The notes beneath the pieces were generated by a model. That model did not search any database, was not told the DNA's origin, and saw only the letters and a program-made list of their open reading frames with translations. 18,525 nucleotides of DNA from CAZSDW01 sp964605705 (GTDB lineage: Bacteria > Fidelibacterota > UBA2242). The DNA is taken from assembly GCA_964605705.1 (NCBI GenBank), contig CAZSDW010000054.1, positions 1 through 18,525 of the forward strand, read 5' to 3'. Positions 7,022 to 14,928 of this stretch are shown in pieces; position 1 is the stretch's first letter; every line of letters starts with the position of its first letter. The position numbers and the translations under genes were made by a program.

Positions 7022-8251
7022 ATGAAAAAACATTATATGTCATTATTGTGGAGCCTGCTGGTATTTATCATTTTAGGACGGTCATTCGCCCAGGAACCCT
7101 TACAACCAAGTACGGACGTGGACGAGATGACAATAATGCAACCTTCTGATAAAATTACAATATCCTATATCGATGTCGATAATCGTGGGAATCCTGTTGA
7201 GAGAAGCAATATTTTTACCATCCGAGCGGATGGCACTATCTTTCATGAACTTTTGGGAGTTGTATCCATCGGCGGTATGACTATTGTGGAAGCCGAGGAA
7301 GTATTGACCGAAAAATTTTCACAGTTTTTCACACAGCCAAGGGTTTCTGTCAGTGTCGTAGAAAAGACAAGTATAAAGGTCATCCTCTACGGAGAAGTCA
7401 GCCGGATCGGTGTCTTCCCAATAAAACCCAATACCAAAATAGCTGAATTTATCATCGAAAATGGCGGGACGACACCTGAAGCGGATCTCACAAGAATCAC
7501 GGTTTCACGTCAAGATGGAAGTAGTATTATCTTTGATATGGAAAAGTACCTGTTTACCAATGAACCCGTAAACAACATTATCTTAAAAGATAAAGACAAA
7601 ATCATTGTACCGCGTTTCAAGGTTCAGGAAAAGTACGGTCGCTTATCCAAAAATTATGTGCTGCAATACGGAAATGTCCTTGAAATTACGATTAATGAGA
7701 TGGCATTAATGGAAACCAATCCTGCTCAATCAGAAACATATGTGCTGGACACCGAGGGAAATATATTTCACCGGTTGTTTGGATTGGTTCATCTGGGCGG
7801 TATGACTGTTGACAAGTCTCAGGATATTTTGGCTGAAATGGCAAAGCGTTATTTTCGTGAACCAGTCGTTTCAGTTGATGTTCTGGAACTGAGTTCGAGA
7901 AATGTATTTGTCTTTGGGCAGGTCGTTAGACCAGGTATTTACCCGATTGAAGGAAACATTCAGCTAGCGGAATTCCTGGCAAATATCGGTGGAATTACCG
8001 ATCAAGCTGATCTGCGTGAAATTGTCGTCACAAGACGCCAGGGACGCCCGATAATTTTTAATCTTGAGGATTTCCTATTTAAACGTGACGATAGTAAAAA
8101 TGTATTTTTAGAAGATGGTGACAGGATTGTAGTTCAGAAAAGACAACGGGGATTTTTTGTAAGGTTATCGGAAAAGTTGCAGCCATTTTCTATTATTTTT
8201 TCAGTAATTTCTACCGTACTTACGCTATATTTAGTTTTTTCTAGAGTTTAA
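7022..8251 (+). CDS. Polysaccharide export protein with two Poly_export/SLBB units (Wza-like)
   Basis: The start is taken at 7022 because AGGAAA lies just upstream and the protein then begins with a clean signal peptide: MKKHYM, a hydrophobic core, and cleavage after SFA at residue 23. Earlier in-frame ATGs (from 6965) would bury it. The mature protein of about 386 residues contains two homologous units, 36-198 and 211-372. Each has a Poly_export segment (GTIFHELLG...IGGMT; GNIFHRLFG...LGGMT) followed by an SLBB segment (VILYGEVSRIGVFPI; VFVFGQVVRPGIYPI). The repeat offset is about 175 residues. A C-terminal hydrophobic helix lies at about 388-406. Wza-type proteins form the outer-membrane or periplasmic channel for capsule or exopolysaccharide. 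No lipobox cysteine follows the signal peptide. The gene lies 13 nt before the Wzz/BY-kinase, the usual partner order. Confidence 0.88.
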   Translation: MKKHYMSLLWSLLVFIILGRSFAQEPLQPSTDVDEMTIMQPSDKITISYIDVDNRGNPVERSNIFTIRADGTIFHELLGVVSIGGMTIVEAEEVLTEKFSQFFTQPRVSVSVVEKTSIKVILYGEVSRIGVFPIKPNTKIAEFIIENGGTTPEADLTRITVSRQDGSSIIFDMEKYLFTNEPVNNIILKDKDKIIVPRFKVQEKYGRLSKNYVLQYGNVLEITINEMALMETNPAQSETYVLDTEGNIFHRLFGLVHLGGMTVDKSQDILAEMAKRYFREPVVSVDVLELSSRNVFVFGQVVRPGIYPIEGNIQLAEFLANIGGITDQADLREIVVTRRQGRPIIFNLEDFLFKRDDSKNVFLEDGDRIVVQKRQRGFFVRLSEKLQPFSIIFSVISTVLTLYLVFSRV

Positions 8252-8264
8252 TTAGAGATCAGGA

Positions 8265-11200
8265 ATGGCATCATACGAACTTAATCTTCGCGATTACTGG
8301 CGAATTATAAAGAAGAAGAAGATTATTGTCATTGTGACAGTAGTCATGCTGGGTGGTTTCAGCTTCTTTTTCGCAATGATGAATAAACCAACCCCGATGT
8401 ATCAGGCGACTGCCAGCCTGAAAATTGATAAATCTACGGATCTGACCGGAATGTACCTGCAAAGTTTCAACTGGTACGCCGGTGATGAGATGGCGACCCG
8501 CGGAGAAGAAATCAAAAGCATCCCGATGGTAGAAAAAGCTGCCTTAGAAATGGGACTCCTTGACTCGACACTTACATCAGATGAAATCAGGAATAATCCT
8601 GAATTTTTCTCCATTATAGAACGATTAAAAGCCCGTATAAAAACCGAGCAAGAGGGCTTGACTAATATAATTAATATTAAAATTACTGATTATGAACCAC
8701 AACGAACCGCCGATTTCGCAAACGCCTTGGCAAAGGTATATATTGAAGAAAGTTATCAGTTAAAAAATGCAACGGCATTCAAAGCACTAAGAGCAATAAC
8801 CAATCAGTTGAAACAAGCAGAGATAAATTATAAAAATTCAGAGAGTAAAATCCGGGCTTATAAAGATCAAAATCAGATTCTGCTTCTTGAAGGTACTGCT
8901 TCACGACTTAGTGCGGAAATCACAGTCGATGAAAGTGAGCTCGAAGAAATAAGGTCGGACATTAATCAACTTGATAATATTCTTTTTGAAATCGATCAGA
9001 ATCCGGATTATATCTACTATATATCTTTCGACTTGCTTCTGAACCGTCAAAATACTGTTTTAACTGCAATTCAATCCCAGTTAAATCAGTTATCAGCAAA
9101 CGAGCGTCAGTATCTGCAACACTATACTGAAAACCACCCTACTGTCTTGGGTGTCCACGCGCAAATAGAAGCAAAGCGGCGACGATTTATTGAAGAATTA
9201 AAAACCTATCGGGAAACCCTTGTACAGACTGAAAATAATATCTATGAACATTGGAAAAAATTATCTACAAGTTATCGCTCAATTCCCCTGCTTGATTTCA
9301 CCTTGCAGAATCTTGAGCGAGAGTTGGAAATCAATAAACAGCTTTATCAACAGCTAGAAGCCCGAAATCAAGAAGCCCTAATAAAACAATCTGAACTGGT
9401 TCATGAAGTATTTCTGATTAAACCTGCCTTTTTACCGACACAGCCCGTCAATCCGACCATGATTGGTCCGACAACTGCAATTGGAACAGTAATTGGAATT
9501 ATTCTTGGTGTTATTCTCGCTTTTGTAGCAGAGACACTTGATACGACCTTCAGTACCATCGATGATATTGAAAAAACTCTCGATACCACTGTGCTTGGGA
9601 TTGTGCCATTTGTTGATATTGAAGATATTAAGACTCAATTACTGGAAAAAATTGATACGCCTATTCCCGAAGAAATACTGGAGATGCAAGCCCGGCTTGT
9701 ATCCCATTACAATCCGAAATCAACAATGGCAGAAGCATTTCGGGCTTTACGAACAAATATACATTTTGGTCTTATGGACAAAGGCTACAAGTGTTTGATG
9801 GTTACCTCGTCAGTTGCCAGTGAAGGTAAAACGACGATCGCTGTCAACCTTGCTGTATCCATGGCACAAATTGGTTTAAATACAATCCTTGTTGAAGCCG
9901 ATTTACGAAAACCCAGAATTTCAAAACTGTTTGGGATAGAGCGGGAACCAGGTTTGACAGACGTGGTTTTACGAAGGGATAATCTCGATTCAGTTATTCG
10001 CACGATGAGCGATCTGATGATGGGTACGATGGCGACAGATACATTCAGAACCGATAATATTCCCGGAATCGAGTATCTCAATATCCTGACAGCCGGAAAA
10101 CACGAAAGAAATCCATCTGAAATTATTGCCTCAAAGGTAATGGATACGGTAATCAGCGACCTGAAAGAAAGATATGATCTGATCATTTTCGATACGGCAC
10201 CGGTCATCCAGGCGACCGATTCGACTGTGCTTGCGGCAAAAGTTGATACAACGCTTCTTGTCTATTATCAGGGAAAAATTTCGCGGGGCACATTGCGTCG
10301 TTCAAAATCACAGTTAGAGATGCTCAAAGCAGATGTACTGGGTGTTTGTATTAACGGAATGAAAGCCGATATCAGTGCCGACTATGCTGATTATCGATAT
10401 GGATATGAATACCAATATTCCTACGGGGATACAAAGAGCGCAGTTCCAACAAATAAAGTACTTGATTTTCTGAATAAATTTTTTCTAAATCAACAGGAAG
10501 GACTTCATTCCACCATTTTGGACCGGATCCGAAAGTGGCGGGTTGCAGCTGCTGTTGTAGCAATAATCGGATTAATCGGCGGGAGTTGCATAATTTCAAA
10601 CAATATCAAATCTTGTTCCCGGGCGAGTAAACAAAAACCAATAAATACGGCGACTTCATCTCTAATTGATACAACTTATGACATGGTGCCGGAAGCCATT
10701 ATAATTGATACACTTGGACAAAAGATTTCAAAGGCACCATCAGAATTGAAAGATCTTCAGGAAAAATATAACGTTGAAAAAATATCCGTTCCTATTCCGG
10801 AGACAATTACTAAAGAAGTTTCATCAAAAATAGAAAAGGACCAGATAATCATTCCGGAACAAATTTCCGAACGTGTAAGTCTTCCGACTCAATCTCGGAC
10901 TATTCCACAATCCCCTTTCCCCGATATAAGTACTACTACTTCGTCCATTATCCCTATCGTCACCGAAGATTCCCCTGAACAGTTGTTACCAGCCACTCCT
11001 TATTCAATTAAGTTAGGGAAATACTCGACACTTCAATCAGCAAGATCAATGATTAACCAATACAAAAACCAGGGAATGAATCAAGGTTTTATCACGCTGG
11101 AATTTACCGGACCAAGTTCACGGAATTATATTGTCTGTTATGGGGCTTTCTCCTCAAGCAATAAAGCTACCGAAAGGGCAACAGAACTTCAATTTCTTGG

Positions 11201-11444
11201 ATTCGAAGGTGAGTTAATACCGATAAATTTACCCTATGCAATTCTCGTCTCAAAATTTTCTTCACCCGATAAATTAGCATCCGAAAAAAAACGTTATCCA
11301 GAGTATAAGGATTTTATCTATTTGAAATCCGTAGGTAGTGGACAGTATGCTTCACTAATCGGGGCATTTAAATCCGAAGATATCGCTAATTTATTTCTCC
11401 AAATAAATCCAACATTGACTGGAAAGTTGATTATTGCTCGTTAA
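8265..11444 (+). CDS. Wzz/BY-kinase polysaccharide co-polymerase with added membrane span and SPOR-like tail
   Basis: At 1059 residues this is about 300 longer than usual Wzc-type kinases. It has a membrane span at about 18-38, a periplasmic Wzz domain with coiled coils (170-375), a PxxP-type segment and a second span at about 403-422. The cytoplasmic tyrosine kinase follows: EAFRALRTN (490-498), Walker A around Lys522 (SSVASEGKTT), Walker A' VEADLRKP (Asp546) and Walker B LIIFDTAP (Asp643). A tyrosine cluster with seven Tyr lies between 707 and 720. A third span follows at about 759-779, then a low-complexity Ser/Thr/Pro linker to about 910. Two SPOR-like modules end the protein: 912-985 (PYSIKLGKYSTLQSA ... 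NYIVCYGAFSS) and a more diverged one at 990-1059. The kinase would control chain length and export by cycling tyrosine phosphorylation; the tail should be periplasmic and bind peptidoglycan. The reading frame is continuous with no sign of a frameshift fusion. Confidence 0.9.
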   Translation: MASYELNLRDYWRIIKKKKIIVIVTVVMLGGFSFFFAMMNKPTPMYQATASLKIDKSTDLTGMYLQSFNWYAGDEMATRGEEIKSIPMVEKAALEMGLLDSTLTSDEIRNNPEFFSIIERLKARIKTEQEGLTNIINIKITDYEPQRTADFANALAKVYIEESYQLKNATAFKALRAITNQLKQAEINYKNSESKIRAYKDQNQILLLEGTASRLSAEITVDESELEEIRSDINQLDNILFEIDQNPDYIYYISFDLLLNRQNTVLTAIQSQLNQLSANERQYLQHYTENHPTVLGVHAQIEAKRRRFIEELKTYRETLVQTENNIYEHWKKLSTSYRSIPLLDFTLQNLERELEINKQLYQQLEARNQEALIKQSELVHEVFLIKPAFLPTQPVNPTMIGPTTAIGTVIGIILGVILAFVAETLDTTFSTIDDIEKTLDTTVLGIVPFVDIEDIKTQLLEKIDTPIPEEILEMQARLVSHYNPKSTMAEAFRALRTNIHFGLMDKGYKCLMVTSSVASEGKTTIAVNLAVSMAQIGLNTILVEADLRKPRISKLFGIEREPGLTDVVLRRDNLDSVIRTMSDLMMGTMATDTFRTDNIPGIEYLNILTAGKHERNPSEIIASKVMDTVISDLKERYDLIIFDTAPVIQATDSTVLAAKVDTTLLVYYQGKISRGTLRRSKSQLEMLKADVLGVCINGMKADISADYADYRYGYEYQYSYGDTKSAVPTNKVLDFLNKFFLNQQEGLHSTILDRIRKWRVAAAVVAIIGLIGGSCIISNNIKSCSRASKQKPINTATSSLIDTTYDMVPEAIIIDTLGQKISKAPSELKDLQEKYNVEKISVPIPETITKEVSSKIEKDQIIIPEQISERVSLPTQSRTIPQSPFPDISTTTSSIIPIVTEDSPEQLLPATPYSIKLGKYSTLQSARSMINQYKNQGMNQGFITLEFTGPSSRNYIVCYGAFSSSNKATERATELQFLGFEGELIPINLPYAILVSKFSSPDKLASEKKRYPEYKDFIYLKSVGSGQYASLIGAFKSEDIANLFLQINPTLTGKLIIAR

Positions 11445-11480
11445 TCAGGAACAATTTTTATCGGATTTCATTGATAATAT

Positions 11481-11939
11481 ATGAGTTATTATTATAATAA
11501 AAGAAAAAAGCGACGGTTGCAACGGGGAGAAAAAATAGTCCTGAAATACGGGATACCCACCGCAATCGTTGTGGCTATTCTAATCCAGATCACCGTTCGA
11601 GGAGTACCGGCATTTTTTGATAGAATGATCGATTTTTTAGAAAAAGAAGCCTGGAGATCACGACAAATTATTGCCGGTTATGCAGCAGAAAAAGCAAAAG
11701 AAGCACAATTCAGAACCGAGAAAAAATTCCAAGCAAATAGTTCCTATACTATCGGTTCTACATATGGTTCTGGTCAGTATTCAGCTTCAGAAGAAAGTAT
11801 TGTAAACCAATTTGAGGAATATAAAAAATCTCAACTGGATACGGACGATGCAATATATCAGGAAATTCAACGCAGAGAGAAAAAAGAAGAAATTCAGGAA
11901 TATCAGAAAATCTTTAAGGAAGAAAAAGAGGGCTATTAG
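11481..11939 (+). CDS. Small membrane protein, first of a paralogous pair
   Basis: A 152-residue protein that I do not recognise as a named family. It has a very basic N-terminus with Tyr repeats (MSYYYNKRKKRRL), one membrane span at about 22-41 ending in IQITVRGVP (35-43), and a long charged helical tail (52-152) predicted by eye to be coiled coil, with EIQEYQKIF near its end. By the positive-inside rule the basic start is cytoplasmic and the tail periplasmic. It is clearly related to the next gene: IQ(I/V)(T/V)V(R/K)G(V/I)P occurs at the same residue numbers and both have similar EY-rich tails. It lies 36 nt after the BY-kinase and before the Wzy-like gene, so it is probably an accessory of the export complex. 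There is no clear ribosome site upstream. Confidence 0.75.
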   Translation: MSYYYNKRKKRRLQRGEKIVLKYGIPTAIVVAILIQITVRGVPAFFDRMIDFLEKEAWRSRQIIAGYAAEKAKEAQFRTEKKFQANSSYTIGSTYGSGQYSASEESIVNQFEEYKKSQLDTDDAIYQEIQRREKKEEIQEYQKIFKEEKEGY

Positions 11940-11993
11940 TTATCAAATAAAGTCACTATAATTTCTCAATATAAACATTATTTCCTTACTAAT

Positions 11994-12365
11994 ATGGGAT
12001 ATCATTACCATAGAAAAAAACACAAGAGACTAAAAAGTATTGAAAAAAAAATGCTTTACGGGCTTATACCACTGAGTTTTCTCGTTGCCTTTGGTATTCA
12101 GGTTGTTGTCAAGGGCATCCCTCGCTGGATTTACATCATGATTGGTAATATGCGAATGGAAGAAACCATTTCTCGTGCTCTGGTTAGAGGTTCAGCAGTA
12201 CGTCGAGAGACCAGATTGCGTGAGAATTATGAAAAAAGCTATCGGGAAAAGAAAAAAGATTACGATGAAAATTACATCGATATTCTCGAAAACCGCGGCA
12301 ATAAAGAGATTAAAGAGTATGAAGAATATTTTAATAAAGAAACTAAAGAAGCAGAGGGCTTATAG
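11994..12365 (+). CDS. Small membrane protein, second of a paralogous pair
   Basis: A 123-residue paralogue of the preceding gene; family not recognised. The N-terminus is MGYHYHRKKHKRLKSIEKK, followed by one span (about 21-39) and IQVVVKGIP at 35-43, aligned with IQITVRGVP in its neighbour. A charged Glu/Lys/Arg/Tyr-rich tail ends in IKEYEEYFNKETKEAEGL. It is about 29 residues shorter, mainly because the first copy has an extra Ser/Gly/Tyr-rich stretch around residues 88-105. The basic start followed by one span predicts the tail in the periplasm. It lies 7 nt before the Wzy-like gene and is probably translated in the same transcript. A role as scaffold or clamp next to the co-polymerase is a guess from position alone. 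Confidence 0.75.
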   Translation: MGYHYHRKKHKRLKSIEKKMLYGLIPLSFLVAFGIQVVVKGIPRWIYIMIGNMRMEETISRALVRGSAVRRETRLRENYEKSYREKKKDYDENYIDILENRGNKEIKEYEEYFNKETKEAEGL

Positions 12366-12372
12366 TATATAA

Positions 12373-13797
12373 ATGGCAAACCGGCTTCTTGATTATAATA
12401 CCAATCTTATCACAGCAATAATTTCAATTCCCATCTGTGTAGTTGTCGCCATTATTTTAGTAAAAGTTGATACCGTATATGCTATTACGGCAGCCCTTGG
12501 TTTAGGTGTTCTGGTTCTAACTTTTATTGATTCTGATTTCGCCATTTATGCACTTATCTTCTCAATGCTTTTATCACCGGAACTTGGAACCAGAACAACA
12601 CACGGTGAGGGAGTAACAATTCGTATAGACGACGTTTTATTATTCATAATTTTATTCACCTGGATAGCAAAAACAGCACTTTATAAGGAACTGGGATTAT
12701 TTAAAAAATCGCCATTAAACAAACCAATTGCTTACTACACTTTCATCTGTTTTTTTGCGACCGGTGCCGGCATGCTTTTTCATAATGTGAAACCATTGAA
12801 TGGTTTGTTTTTCGTCCTGAAATATATCGAGTATTTTCTGGTATATTTTTTAGTCGTAAATCAAGTCCGATCAAAAAAACAATTTGATAATTTTACTATC
12901 GCTCTATTGGTAACATTTGCTATTGTTGTGATTGTAGCCGTATTACAGATACCTTCCGGAAAAAGACTGACGGCACCCTTTGAAGGTGATGCAGGAGAGC
13001 CTAATACGCTTGGTGGTTACTTGATATTTATAATCGCTATAAATCTAAGTCTCATCCTGCAACCAGGAATAATTCCATCTCCAAAACACCGTCGATTATT
13101 ACTATGGTTGACAGCAATTTCTGTATTTCCTTTTCTTCTTACAAATTCCAGGGGATCCTGGGCAGCGGCTATTCCAGTGATTATTGCCTATATTATTCTC
13201 AGTAACAGGCGCTGGATTATCGTTGGTTTTGTTGTTTTTTTAATACTCATGGCACCAATTGTATTACCAGATACAGTTATTGACAGGGTTAAATATACAT
13301 TTCAAAAACAACAGGGTTATGCAGCGACCCTTCAGGAAAATGTTGGTGGGCTCACACTTGACACATCCGCATCGGAACGGGTTCGTAGTTGGAAAGATGC
13401 CTGGGGAGGAATTAAAAAAAGCCCCTTGTTCGGATATGGAATAACCGGTTGGCGTTTCCTGGACGCCCAGTACATGCGCGTCTTGATTGAGACAGGATTT
13501 ATCGGTTTAGGATTTTTTATGTATCTATTGTATTCCGTATTAAATGAAACCTGGAAAGTATTTAAAAATTCAAAGATACCCTTCTTTAAATACTTCGCCC
13601 AGGGATTCTTTGTTGCAACCATTTCAATGATGACCCACGGAATTGGCGCAAACACATTTATTATTATTCGAATCATGGAACCATTCTGGCTGGTCTGCGG
13701 ATTGGTAATATCCATACCGTTTATTGAAGAAATCGAAATGCAGAAGCTGGAAGATCTTAAAGAAGAGATCACCAGGGTAAAACTGGGTACAATATAG
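12373..13797 (+). CDS. O-antigen ligase / Wzy-type polymerase family membrane protein
   Basis: A 474-residue polytopic inner-membrane protein with about ten to twelve hydrophobic spans. The family hallmarks of the O-antigen ligase (WaaL/Wzy-like) superfamily are visible. TNSRGSW (257-263) opens the conserved central motif. A large periplasmic loop follows (about 300-360), with SERVRSWKDAW and SPLFGYGITGW, and then DAQYMRVLIETGFIGLGFF (364-382). These enzymes join glycan repeat units, or attach glycan to an acceptor, using undecaprenyl-linked substrates. Next to a Wzz/BY-kinase and a Wza-like protein, a polymerase role is more likely than a ligase role, but the family cannot be split by eye. 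It overlaps no gene; only 3 nt separate it from the PqqD-like gene. Confidence 0.85.
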   Translation: MANRLLDYNTNLITAIISIPICVVVAIILVKVDTVYAITAALGLGVLVLTFIDSDFAIYALIFSMLLSPELGTRTTHGEGVTIRIDDVLLFIILFTWIAKTALYKELGLFKKSPLNKPIAYYTFICFFATGAGMLFHNVKPLNGLFFVLKYIEYFLVYFLVVNQVRSKKQFDNFTIALLVTFAIVVIVAVLQIPSGKRLTAPFEGDAGEPNTLGGYLIFIIAINLSLILQPGIIPSPKHRRLLLWLTAISVFPFLLTNSRGSWAAAIPVIIAYIILSNRRWIIVGFVVFLILMAPIVLPDTVIDRVKYTFQKQQGYAATLQENVGGLTLDTSASERVRSWKDAWGGIKKSPLFGYGITGWRFLDAQYMRVLIETGFIGLGFFMYLLYSVLNETWKVFKNSKIPFFKYFAQGFFVATISMMTHGIGANTFIIIRIMEPFWLVCGLVISIPFIEEIEMQKLEDLKEEITRVKLGTI

Positions 13798-13800
13798 ATT

Positions 13801-14076
13801 ATGATTACCGATCACAATTACAAGCCAAAGAAAAAAAATAATATTCTATTCAAACCCCTGGAAGATGGTGCAGTACTGCTTGAACCGGAAACCGAGCTGG
13901 TTCATACTCTGAATCCTTCAGCGGCTTTTATCTGGGTTTATTGCGATGGGGAACATTCAATAAAAGAAATAATTACATTAGTAAAAGAAAACTTTCAAGA
14001 ATATGAACTCCAACCGGCAGATGGAGTTATTGATATTATCAATAAATTTCAATCTCTCGATTTATTATCCACATAA
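13801..14076 (+). CDS. PqqD-like protein (RiPP recognition element fold)
   Basis: A 91-residue PqqD-family protein. The family pattern is clear: EDGAVLLEPETELVHTLNPS (21-40), then AAFIWVYCDGEHSIKEIITLV (41-61), and a final helix with DGVIDIINKFQSLDLL (74-89). This winged-helix fold is the peptide-binding domain that delivers leader peptides to modifying enzymes, as in PQQ and lasso-peptide pathways. Similar small PqqD proteins also occur beside HPr-kinase-like proteins in exopolysaccharide/exosortase loci (the HPr-rel-A type of system). It overlaps the following kinase-like gene by one base (TAATG), so the two are translationally coupled. The peptide or protein it binds is unknown. Confidence 0.85.
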   Translation: MITDHNYKPKKKNNILFKPLEDGAVLLEPETELVHTLNPSAAFIWVYCDGEHSIKEIITLVKENFQEYELQPADGVIDIINKFQSLDLLST

Positions 14077-14927
14077 TGCTATATCTTCATTCGGGAAGTC
14101 CTGACAAAACTATAGCAATCCATTCTCCTAAGATTTTACACAATAAAATCAAATCAAGTGTATTTACGTCATTAATAAGCAGTCACGGATCACTTCCGGA
14201 GGTTTTATATAATATCGAAGCGTCGAATGACAAATTTTGCCTGTACCGAAACACCCGGTTAACACACCGTAACAAATCTATCAATAAAATCATTTATGCC
14301 CTTGAATGGCAGATCGTCAATGATTTTATTAAAAGTTATAAGACTCAATTAAAATTTCATGCGGCTGCCCTTGAGTATAATCAAAATGGTTACCTTTTCC
14401 TAGGTAATTCAGGAAGCGGAAAAACCAGTATAAGTATTGTTCTGATGCAGCTGGGATGGAAGTTACTGTCTGACGAATTTGGAATCATGAACCTGGACGA
14501 TCAAAAGCTCTACTCTTTCTTAAGAAATTTTATTATTAAACCGTATCACCCAATCGATCAATCCTTAAAAAATAATTATATCAATGCCATCTATACTACG
14601 GACAAAAAAAAAACGGAAATTTACTACCTGCCTCCGACCCTCTTTGGAACAGTAACTATTACTAAATTACCCAAGGTTAAAAAAATCTTTTATTTAAAAA
14701 ATTCGAATGAATCCAGCTTCAAATTGACTGAATTGAAGCAATACCAGGCATTGCCTTATCTTCTTGAACATCTCTATAATCATTCAATTGTAAAAAAGAA
14801 TATATCGAATTTTATTTCAGGCATCTTTAAGAATATTCGCCATTATGAGTTGTTGCTGCCGAATCCTTTTCGGATGGATCACAGAGAACGGCAAAAGCTA
14901 TCTCAACTATTAATAGAGAACAATTAA
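14076..14927 (+). CDS. HPr kinase-like (HprK-related) P-loop protein
   Basis: A 283-residue soluble protein. Walker A is GNSGSGKTS (110-118), preceded by FHAAALE (94-100) with His95 in the place of the conserved HprK histidine. LGWKLLSDEFG (126-136) corresponds to the HprK acidic motif after the P-loop, with Asp133 as a likely metal or catalytic residue. The N-terminal 80 residues do not resemble the N-terminal domain of Gram-positive HprK. Relatives include the HprK-related proteins of exopolysaccharide loci and the kinases that phosphorylate lasso peptides. No PTS protein HPr is in view. It is coupled to the PqqD gene upstream (1-base overlap) and to the methyltransferase downstream (1-base gap), so the three are probably made as a set. 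Kinase activity and substrate are inferred from the family only. Confidence 0.82.
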   Translation: MLYLHSGSPDKTIAIHSPKILHNKIKSSVFTSLISSHGSLPEVLYNIEASNDKFCLYRNTRLTHRNKSINKIIYALEWQIVNDFIKSYKTQLKFHAAALEYNQNGYLFLGNSGSGKTSISIVLMQLGWKLLSDEFGIMNLDDQKLYSFLRNFIIKPYHPIDQSLKNNYINAIYTTDKKKTEIYYLPPTLFGTVTITKLPKVKKIFYLKNSNESSFKLTELKQYQALPYLLEHLYNHSIVKKNISNFISGIFKNIRHYELLLPNPFRMDHRERQKLSQLLIENN

Positions 14928-14928
14928 C

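Noticed and set aside
9538..9798. Short plus-strand frame inside the BY-kinase gene
   Set aside because: It overlaps the linker between the second membrane span and the kinase domain, whose reading frame carries all the motifs; it is a shadow.
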